DNA from: Gammaproteobacteria bacterium
GTDB lineage: Bacteria; Pseudomonadota; Gammaproteobacteria; Pseudomonadales; Cellvibrionaceae
Assembly: GCA_021151835.1 (NCBI GenBank)
Contig: JAGKWO010000090.1
Location: 1-6,982, forward strand
Direction: 5' to 3'
Length of the DNA stretch: 6,982 nt
Part shown: positions 1-4,527 of the stretch, in pieces
Position numbering within the stretch: the first letter of the stretch is position 1
Layout: each line of letters opens with the position of its first letter
Position numbers and translations under genes: made by a program
Notes under the pieces: generated by a model
What the model saw: only the letters and a program-made list of their open reading frames with translations
What the model was told of the DNA's origin: nothing
Database searches by the model: none

Positions 1-87
1 AATGCATTCTGGGTATCCGCCACAGGCAACAGTACCCTGGTTGCAACTCAAGGGACATTGGTTGGCAAAGGCGGGATTCGATATTAA
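1..87 (+). CDS. C-terminal 28 codons of an unidentified plus-strand gene (partial)
   Basis: The frame starting at base 1 is open from the left window edge and ends at TAA (85-87). The last residues read LVATQGTLVGKGGIRY. The gene would converge on the toxin array, and the hairpin at 154-187 works as a terminator in this direction too. Part of this stretch is duplicated at 3979-4020, where the same phase reads LVATQGALAGTGGV and then hits TGA. I do not recognise the protein. An open 29-codon frame can occur by chance, and the differences between the two copies do not clearly favour this frame, so the call is tentative. Confidence 0.4.
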   Translation, partial: NAFWVSATGNSTLVATQGTLVGKGGIRY

Positions 88-183
88 TTCACCGGTAACG
101 ATTCGCGTTATGCAAGGGTGTTTGGTGTTGACGGCGGAGGGGAGTTAGAAAATAAAAAGCCCAGCATTGTGAGGCACTGGGCT
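35..183. repeat. Array-flanking direct repeat, copy 1 (includes terminator stem)
   Basis: Bases 35-165 align without gaps to 3977-4107, with about 14 differences by eye over 131 bases (about 89% identity). The likeness continues through the second arm of the terminator hairpin (to 183 here and 4122 there), with a small difference in loop length. In both places the segment lies immediately downstream of an immunity gene and stops at the terminator, beyond which the sequences are unrelated. It covers the 3' end of the plus-strand frame, an AT-rich spacer and the hairpin. Confidence 0.85.
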
Positions 184-187
184 TTTT
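154..187. terminator. Bidirectional hairpin terminator after module E immunity gene
   Basis: The arms AAAAAGCCCAG (154-164) and CTGGGCTTTTT (177-187) pair perfectly around a 12-base loop. The A/T runs at the two ends give a T tract on either strand, so it can stop the minus-strand cassette array and the plus-strand gene ending at 87. The immunity stop codon is only a few bases away. The GCCCAG stem core is shared with the terminators at 944-969 and 4100-4122. Confidence 0.88.
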
Positions 188-190
188 ATT

Positions 191-532
191 TTAGGAGGGA
201 AGACCAACAAAGCTTTCTTTGTTGTGTATTCGTTTAATTAGCTCAATAGTTAGAAATTTATAAACCAAATCAGACGGAGTGTCTGAAGGAACAAAAAGCA
301 CTTTTTCAATATGGTATTGCGATCCTAATTCATCATTCGTCTGTTGCAGACCATCCATAACTTGCGATAAAACCACATCTCCAGCTATCACATGGCGCTC
401 ACCACTTTTCAATGGTAGCTCCACAACCTCAACGTTCCTCTTGGAATCAGCAAAACTTATTCCAAGAAAATTGTGTTGTAAGCTAGCAACCTTGGCAACT
501 TTGTACACTCCAGAATCATAAATAAACTGCAT
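191..532 (-). CDS. Probable immunity protein of module E (113 aa)
   Basis: This is the last gene of the cassette array. The ATG (530-532) lies two bases after the stop of the preceding toxin tip, and the gene ends at the terminator. It is small, has no signal peptide or membrane segment, and is rich in beta-prone and charged residues, as expected for a cytoplasmic toxin-neutralising partner. No recognised domain. Toxin-then-immunity order, tight spacing and a dedicated terminator are the grounds for the call. There is no strong Shine-Dalgarno, only a GGGG run about a dozen bases upstream, so translation may be coupled to the toxin frame or use a nearby internal promoter that I cannot identify. 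The family is unassigned. Confidence 0.7.
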   Translation of the reverse strand: MQFIYDSGVYKVAKVASLQHNFLGISFADSKRNVEVVELPLKSGERHVIAGDVVLSQVMDGLQQTNDELGSQYHIEKVLFVPSDTPSDLVYKFLTIELIKRIHNKESFVGLPS

Positions 533-534
533 TA

Positions 535-943
535 TTAGTTACCCCATGGATTTTCTGGCCAGCGCTTCTCTGCAGCATTATGGGCTGCTGAATAACCTGA
601 GTTGTGCTTCAACTCAAACCACCTTTCAGCAGTTTCGTGTATGAGCCAATTAATATCAGCTTGCGTATGTGTCCCACTTTCCAATCTAAACCATGCGTTA
701 GCTTGAGTTAAATCGCTATCGAACCTTGCCCTGTCAGCTGGAATTCCGTAATCAACGTAACGATCTAAAAGATGTTCATTGTAGAAAACGTGGTCTTTAA
801 CTTTTTGAATATTCTGCGGCTTTATTCCCGTAGACGCAATTGCTGAAACATCCGTTCCACTAACACGAATAGCATCGTAGATGCTCATCAGCAGAACCAG
901 TGAATGTGCCCGATCCAGTTTGTTTCAAACTGCTTGCAGCAAC
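535..943 (-). pseudogene. Displaced toxin tip of module E (HETAE-motif C-terminal domain)
   Basis: The main open frame runs from just below an in-frame stop (925-927) to TAA at 535-537. The first ATG is 886-888, giving 117 aa, but no Shine-Dalgarno precedes it. It carries NIQKVKDH, ARFDSDL and then HETAE (residues 84-88 from that ATG), ELKHNSGY and a final NPWGN. From memory this pattern occurs at the C-termini of Rhs-type proteins. HExxE followed by a later His (103) hints at a metal site, which is inference. Upstream, the junction VAASS abuts the terminator at 941-943 but reads in another frame that stops at 860-862, so a frameshift would be needed to join the two. It has no core, promoter or good start: most likely a silent orphan tip whose sequence is still largely preserved. 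If it starts at 888 it would be a 117-aa free-standing protein. Confidence 0.6.
926..943 (-). other. Cassette junction motif, module E
   Basis: The minus strand reads GTTGCTGCAAGCAGTTTG (V-A-A-S-S-L), starting directly after the T5 tract of the terminator at 944-969. It matches the junctions at 1659-1676 and 2390-2407 with two or three substitutions, and sits at the same zero-gap distance from its terminator. Confidence 0.65.
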
Positions 944-969
944 AAAAAGCCCAGTAAAAACTGGGCTTT
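944..969 (-). terminator. Hairpin terminator after module D immunity gene
   Basis: The arms AAAAAGCCCAG (944-954) and CTGGGCTTT (961-969) enclose a six-base loop. On the minus strand the stem is followed by T5 and then directly by the module E junction. It lies about 20 bases after the module D immunity stop, so it should insulate the module E toxin from upstream transcription. Confidence 0.85.
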
Positions 970-991
970 CGCATTACACAAAAAACTATTT

Positions 992-1273
992 TTATCTGTT
1001 CGGTGCGTTTTTATTTTCATGCCTGTAGTTTTTCAAAAAAGATATTGCTTCTTTAATATTATCAAAAACTGCATCGCTTCCACCAAAATCAATTTCCTCA
1101 ATTTTTCGGTAGGTCAAACCTACCTGGTTATCTGTAAGCAAAATATCAAACTGATACCATTCAGTATCTGAAAATATAGATGCATTAAATGAATTTTCAA
1201 AACTCTCAACGGCCACATTAAAATCAGGAAAGGCAGATTTTAATTCTGTTTCAATTAAATTAATTGATGTCAT
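992..1273 (-). CDS. Probable immunity protein of module D (93 aa)
   Basis: The ATG (1271-1273) overlaps the toxin stop in an ATGA arrangement, and AGGA about eight bases upstream is a fair ribosome site, so the start is well supported and translation is probably coupled. The protein is acidic, with IEEIDFGGSDAVFDN near residues 58-72 and a C-terminal helix, FLKNY. It has no signal peptide or membrane segment. Position between a toxin tip and a dedicated terminator is the basis for the immunity call. I do not recognise the family. Unlike the toxin frame upstream, it shows no lesion. Confidence 0.72.
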   Translation of the reverse strand: MTSINLIETELKSAFPDFNVAVESFENSFNASIFSDTEWYQFDILLTDNQVGLTYRKIEEIDFGGSDAVFDNIKEAISFLKNYRHENKNAPNR

Positions 1274-1676
1274 TGATTTGTTCCTGATTTTTCAAACACC
1301 AGTTTACCGGGAGTTTTATCCGGATTTTTTAAGAAAAATTGTATAGTTCCGTCAGGTGCAATTTTAACAATATTACCTGAGGTAATTGCATGTAACGACC
1401 CATCGGGGAGTGTTGTTGTATAGTCTGCTCGGGGTGCATACATTCGCCCCTCATACCTAAGCCCTGGGCTCTCAACTCTTGGTGTACTACTAAATGCATC
1501 CTTAACGTCATCAAATGTAAGATGTAACAGGCTCATACCTTCGTCTGCACTTGAAGCAGGTGGAGCATCATTCAATCTTTGATTAATAATATTTAACCTT
1601 CCTCCTTTAGGAAAAATTGGGCCTATAAATTCTCATCCATGACGTTACCAGAATACTTAGCGCTGTTTGTAGCATC
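1270..1676 (-). pseudogene. Displaced toxin tip of module D, frameshifted near its junction
   Basis: The junction frame begins at 1676 and reads DATNSAKYSGNVMDENL, then stops at TAG (1623-1625). The main toxin frame is open from 1632 to TGA at 1270-1272: about 120 residues beginning EFIGPIFPKGGRLN and continuing through NQRLNDAPPASS and a beta-rich PDGSLHAI...PDGTIQF section. The two are one base out of register, and a single lost base near 1630-1640 would join them as one tip. The AAAGGAGG run at about 1599-1606 looks like a Shine-Dalgarno but no ATG, GTG or TTG follows at a usable distance; it probably just encodes KGG. A TTG at 1573-1575 could start a 101-aa product. I do not recognise the toxin activity. 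Terminator at the front and ATGA overlap with the immunity gene fit an orphan tip. Confidence 0.62.
1659..1676 (-). other. Cassette junction motif, module D
   Basis: The minus strand reads GATGCTACAAACAGCGCT (D-A-T-N-S-A), starting at the base after the terminator T5 tract (1677-1681). The ATNSA core matches the toxin boundary inside the main Rhs protein at 4910-4926. Confidence 0.75.
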
Positions 1677-1707
1677 AAAAAGCCTAGCTTTATAGGCTAG
1701 GCTTTTT
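1677..1707. terminator. Bidirectional hairpin terminator after module C immunity gene
   Basis: The arms AAAAAGCCTAGC (1677-1688) and GCTAGGCTTTTT (1696-1707) form a perfect 12-base stem with a seven-base loop, four bases after the immunity stop codon at 1711-1713. The minus-strand T5 tract runs straight into the module D junction. Confidence 0.9.
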
Positions 1708-1710
1708 AAT

Positions 1711-1971
1711 TTAAGAAATTTTTATATATTTAATCAATTTAAAATCATCAAGATTGGATTTTGGCTCTAACTCTATGGCTGAAATGGCCGGATTTCGTGA
1801 GCTTAATAACTTTCCTAGCTCGCCTGTTCCAATTTTATTTTGATTCTCATCAAACAGTTCAACATTAGAACCAGAATTAATCTGACTATTAAATTCTGAC
1901 TTGTACATGAGTGTCCATTTTTGAAAAACAAAAAGTACTTCTTCCAACTGAATTAGGTTATGAACTGTCAT
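1711..1971 (-). CDS. Probable immunity protein of module C (86 aa)
   Basis: The ATG (1969-1971) overlaps the toxin stop (1968-1970) as ATGA, typical of translational coupling. The sequence ends with GTGELGKLLSSRN, IELEPKSN and LIKYIKI, a layout I associate from memory with small immunity proteins next to the LIEEFLHGTQ toxin family; this needs a database check. It is cytoplasmic by appearance and has no visible lesion although its toxin partner is broken, which suggests retained protective value. A dedicated terminator follows within four bases. Confidence 0.75.
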   Translation of the reverse strand: MTVHNLIQLEEVLFVFQKWTLMYKSEFNSQINSGSNVELFDENQNKIGTGELGKLLSSRNPAISAIELEPKSNLDDFKLIKYIKIS

Positions 1972-2407
1972 TTTTGTTTCTCTACAAGGTTACGATAGTG
2001 CTGTAATTCGGTTTTAAGAACTGACTGCTCGTCAGCATCCCACCCAAACATCTTTTGGTGTCAATTCATAAAGTCTCGAATATGCCATTCCCTAAAGTTT
2101 CTGACACTATTATCAACTTCAAGGGCAGGATCACCCCACATCTTAGATTGAGTACCATGTAAGAATTCTTCAATCAAGTGAGTCTCTGTGGATTTTCCTT
2201 GATAATTATTGATAAATTTCCTGGCCCTCCAGCGGCAGCGTCTGCTCCAGTCATTTCGAGGAACTTCAGATCATCTGATCCCGGCATCGCAACGTACACT
2301 TCTCTGCGAGATGAGACTGTATCAATAAGCTCTTGAGATGCTGATTGAGTTTGACGAATGTCGGAACTAAATAATGCATTGTCGAAGCGATTATTGTTTG
2401 TAGCAAC
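1968..2407 (-). pseudogene. Broken toxin tip of module C (LIEEFLHGTQ family)
   Basis: The first frame runs from the junction at 2407 (VATNNNRFDNALF) through SSRREVYVAMPGSDDLKFLE and GADAAAGGPGN to a premature TGA at 2174-2176. The adjacent frame continues with LIEEFLHGTQSK from 2177, through REWHIRDFMN, to an in-frame TGA at 2061-2063, then HQKMFGWDADEQ to the terminal TGA at 1968-1970. One missing T near 2175-2180 (CTCACTTG for CTCACTTTG) restores a continuous frame, and CGA to TGA explains the second stop, since RH is expected after FM. The repaired tip would be about 146 residues. I recognise the EFLHGTQ pattern as a recurrent C-terminal domain of Rhs-like toxins, possibly a metallopeptidase, but cannot confirm its activity. 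An ATG at 2426-2428 that would extend the first frame lies inside the terminator hairpin and has no ribosome site. Confidence 0.8.
2390..2407 (-). other. Cassette junction motif, module C
   Basis: The minus strand reads GTTGCTACAAACAATAAT (V-A-T-N-N-N), directly after the T5 tract of the terminator (2408-2412). It has the same spacing and nearly the same sequence as the junctions of modules D and E. Confidence 0.75.
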
Positions 2408-2440
2408 AAAAACCCGGTATTTTTTCATGCCGGGCTTTTT
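2408..2440 (-). terminator. Hairpin terminator in front of module C
   Basis: The arms AAAAACCCGG (2408-2417) and CCGGGCTTTTT (2430-2440) pair with one bulged base (2435) around a 12-base loop. On the minus strand CCGGG is followed by T5, then by the module C junction. It should stop transcription from module B and the scrap downstream of it. Confidence 0.78.
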
Positions 2441-2462
2441 GCTCTCGTCGTATTTAACTGCT

Positions 2463-2597
2463 TACTAATTTATTTGAGCAAAATTATTTCCATCAATAAT
2501 TTTAATCTGCCGATTATTGAGGGACGAAAAGATAGTAGCTCAGCAAGCTAACCTAATGAAGCAGTGAAAATAGTTTCATTCAAACCATTTGCAACAA
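2463..2597 (-). pseudogene. Decayed coding scrap between modules B and C
   Basis: The minus strand after the module B immunity gene reads VANGLNETIFTASLG and then TAG in one frame (about 2550-2595). Another frame reads ATIFSSLNNRQIKIIDGN and on to FAQIN, ending at TAG (about 2463-2540). Neither piece has a start, and stops interrupt all frames, so this looks like the remains of a further tip or immunity gene. VANG at its head is a weak echo of the VATN junction, and no terminator lies between it and the preceding immunity stop. Evidence is compositional and slight. Confidence 0.3.
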
Positions 2598-2599
2598 CA

Positions 2600-2860
2600 T
2601 CACTTCATCTTTTTAAAAAATCCCTCTGCTTGTTTACTACTAGGAGTGATCTCTACTGATACCGGTTGTATTTTCTCGATAATCTTAACCCCAGATAAAA
2701 GCATTTTTTCACACAAAGTATGCTGAAGATTAACATCATCTATTTTCAGCATGACACTATTTTCAGCATCAAAAATAGTGTACCCAGTGCCATCCTTTTT
2801 CAACAACCCCCAGCCTGACTGAGTTCCATCCCAAAGATAACTATATTCATCAATATTCAT
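2600..2860 (-). CDS. Probable immunity protein of module B (86 aa)
   Basis: A strong Shine-Dalgarno, AGGAGG (2865-2870), overlaps the toxin stop codon and sits four bases before the ATG (2858-2860), so the start is secure and translation should be coupled to the toxin. The N-terminus YLWDGTQSGWGLLKKDG is followed by YTIFDAENSVML and a helix ending LCEKMLLSGVKIIE. From memory, this DGxQxGWxLL layout is common in small immunity proteins beside HTHP-type tips. Cytoplasmic by appearance. No obvious hairpin terminator follows directly, unlike the other modules. Confidence 0.75.
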   Translation of the reverse strand: MNIDEYSYLWDGTQSGWGLLKKDGTGYTIFDAENSVMLKIDDVNLQHTLCEKMLLSGVKIIEKIQPVSVEITPSSKQAEGFFKKMK

Positions 2861-2868
2861 AAAACCTC

Positions 2869-3897
2869 CTAATCAAGCCTGAAACTTTTATTGTTGAATA
2901 AGAATGCATCACCCACTTCCGGTATAACTTGTGATGTTTTTTGCGGAGATCCTGCCTTCTGCAAAATTTTTAAAACATCCAAATCATCAGAACTCGCTCG
3001 CAAAGGAAGAACTTGCCCACGAAATACTTCTGGGTGAGTATGATTAATCAGTCGCACGTTATTACCTACTGGTATTGGCGTATTTATTTCATTTCCTTGA
3101 ATTAGATAGTAAGTACCACCTTTACCATTACGGCCTGGGCCAGTTAGGTAAATTTGAGCAAATTCAGTTCCATACTCAGTCTGAAGTGCCCTCATATCTT
3201 CGATAGACATACGCTTATCAATATGAAGTGCATCAACAGAACCAACCTTAACAGGTGTTCCATTAGGAATAGGTGCACCTAAACTGATATTGCCATCAAG
3301 ACTATTTAAAGTCCTAGTATATGAAACACTGTTCGTAGCCACCGACTCCACACCCCGAGCCCGCGATACAAACAACATGCTCCCCGCTATCGCCAGATCA
3401 TCGGTCATGCCCAGCAACCCGACGCCCGACACCGGCGGGAGTGTATCAATTCCGGTCCAGTGCGCAAACTCACCTATCGCAGAAAGTCCCTGCGGTACCA
3501 GGTTCACTACGGTGGCCAGCAAATTGTGCGCCGCGTTGAATACATTCCCCGGGCTGAAAACACTGTTGGAGTCGTAACCTCTCAAACTCACCCACGAGCG
3601 ATCCGCCATCCAGCGATCACCGGAATCAAACAAATTACCGACACGATCCAACAAGCTCGGTGGAGTAACCAGGCTTGCCGCGTAATCGCTGTAGCTATTC
3701 ACTAATTGTTGTTGCGCAGGCGAGAAAACTACCGGTACATCAGACGAAGCGCGCTCTTGCAACAATTCATAACCGCGATAGATCGCGTAATTATTGGCAT
3801 CGTCAATGGTCCTTGCCAAATCAAACTGACTTTGCAAACCTGAGACAGTCGCTTGGGTTTCCGCTAGACACAATTTTACGCAAGCAACACCACCCAT
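2869..3897 (-). CDS. Orphan toxin tip of module B with JAMM-like metallopeptidase motif (342 aa)
   Basis: The open frame runs from ATG at 3895-3897, with a stop codon immediately upstream and no Shine-Dalgarno, so this is probably a detached C-terminal portion of a longer Rhs-type protein. Residues 1 to about 185 form a helical, partly hydrophobic pre-toxin region (LVNSYSDYAASL, LLGMTDDLAIAGSML). VATNS at 187-190 and 191 marks the toxin boundary. The toxin domain then has EFAQIYLTG (245-252), TYYLIQG, VRLINHTHPE (281-290) and ASSDDLDVL (301-309). HxHP followed by SxxD is the JAMM/JAB zinc-site pattern, with E245 a possible third ligand or catalytic residue. The gap between the His pair and the Ser/Asp is longer than in the classic motif. 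A peptidase or deubiquitinase-like activity is inference. Base composition becomes distinctly more AT-rich at the ATNS boundary. The frame looks intact. Confidence 0.7.
   Translation of the reverse strand: MGGVACVKLCLAETQATVSGLQSQFDLARTIDDANNYAIYRGYELLQERASSDVPVVFSPAQQQLVNSYSDYAASLVTPPSLLDRVGNLFDSGDRWMADRSWVSLRGYDSNSVFSPGNVFNAAHNLLATVVNLVPQGLSAIGEFAHWTGIDTLPPVSGVGLLGMTDDLAIAGSMLFVSRARGVESVATNSVSYTRTLNSLDGNISLGAPIPNGTPVKVGSVDALHIDKRMSIEDMRALQTEYGTEFAQIYLTGPGRNGKGGTYYLIQGNEINTPIPVGNNVRLINHTHPEVFRGQVLPLRASSDDLDVLKILQKAGSPQKTSQVIPEVGDAFLFNNKSFRLD
3328..3341 (-). other. Internal tip-boundary motif of module B
   Basis: The minus strand reads TGGCTACGAACAGT, coding (V)-A-T-N-S inside the orphan tip. 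It lies at the change from the GC-rich pre-toxin segment to the AT-rich toxin segment and matches the cassette junctions. Confidence 0.65.
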
Positions 3898-3976
3898 TTA
3901 CATTCGCAAGATCACAACAGGACGCATCACCTACGACTACCACCGCAAGACACCGCACCCACCACAAGCCACCGTG

Positions 3977-4122
3977 CCCTAGTTGCAACTCAAGGGGCAT
4001 TGGCTGGCACAGGCGGGGTTTGATATTAATTAACCGGTAACGATTCGGGTCATGCAGGGGTGTTTGGTGTTGACGGCGGAGGGCAGCTAAAAAAGAAAAA
4101 GCCCAGCGTGAGGTGCTGGGCT
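3977..4122. repeat. Array-flanking direct repeat, copy 2 (includes terminator stem)
   Basis: This is the second copy of the segment at 35-183. It is gap-free over 3977-4107, with about 14 mismatches, and continues through the hairpin. Here it is stranded between modules A and B instead of at the array end. The plus-strand frame it shares with copy 1 is closed by TGA at 4018-4020 and lacks the upstream coding part. The roughly 80 bases between this repeat and the module B start (3898-3976) hold no gene that I can support. Confidence 0.85.
4089..4122 (-). terminator. Hairpin terminator after module A immunity gene
   Basis: The arms AGCCCAGC (4100-4107) and GCTGGGCT (4115-4122) enclose a seven-base loop, and the minus strand continues with a T-rich tract (4089-4099). 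It lies ten bases after the immunity stop and should end the transcript of the main Rhs gene. Its stem is homologous to the terminator at 154-187. Confidence 0.88.
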
Positions 4123-4132
4123 GATAAAAGCG

Positions 4133-4516
4133 CTAAAGAAAATGCACGTCGATTCTATCAGTCTCAATAGAGATCATCTTTCCATCAAGGTATGAAAAAT
4201 CGCTTTCAAATACTTCATCTATAAAAACAAATCCACAAGAATATAGTTTATTCTCATGTAACTGCCCGACGATTTTATATTTAAAACCAGTTCCTTTTTT
4301 TTGTATCTCTGGCTGAACATTTTCACCCAGTTCTTCTACTAGGTAATCATCCAAAATAAAAAGTTTAAGCTCTACATTATAATTTTGCTCTTCAGCTAGC
4401 TTGTAAGGACTCGAAGCAATAAAGCACATTAATGTATTTTTATCTTCATTTTGAATAACTACCTGATCATCATCAAGTGAAGCAAGCGTTATTACATTTT
4501 CATTTTTTGAATTCAT
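4133..4516 (-). CDS. Probable immunity protein of module A (127 aa)
   Basis: The ATG (4514-4516) starts 11 bases after the stop of the Rhs gene, with a weak AGG ribosome site in the gap, and the gene ends ten bases before a terminator. The protein is acidic and beta-rich (VELKLFILDDYLVEEL, YSCGFVFIDEVFES, MISIETDRIDVHF) and has no signal peptide or membrane segment. It is the natural partner of the toxin at the end of the Rhs protein, which would be expressed in the same transcript. I do not recognise the family; the function is inferred from position. It is AT-rich relative to the Rhs core, as usual for exchanged tips. Confidence 0.75.
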   Translation of the reverse strand: MNSKNENVITLASLDDDQVVIQNEDKNTLMCFIASSPYKLAEEQNYNVELKLFILDDYLVEELGENVQPEIQKKGTGFKYKIVGQLHENKLYSCGFVFIDEVFESDFSYLDGKMISIETDRIDVHFL

Positions 4517-4527
4517 GTGAAACCTAT

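Noticed and set aside
154..969. Repeated GCCCAG hairpins as a CRISPR-like array
   Set aside because: There are only a few, irregularly spaced by whole genes; each is a terminator after an immunity gene.
1329..1514. Second minus-strand frame inside the module D tip
   Set aside because: It overlaps the longer toxin frame in another register and shows no motif or start signal.
1599..1610. AAAGGAGGAAG as a ribosome site for the module D toxin
   Set aside because: No ATG, GTG or TTG follows at normal spacing in the toxin frame; the bases encode the KGGR part of the tip.
2426..2428. ATG starting an 84-codon protein MKKYRVFVATNN
   Set aside because: The ATG lies in the loop of a terminator hairpin with no Shine-Dalgarno; the seven leading codons are hairpin sequence and the real tip begins at the junction.
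3675..4040. Plus-strand 121-codon frame across the repeat and module B head
   Set aside because: It is antisense to the module B tip, has no domain, and reads the repeat in a phase different from that shared by both copies.
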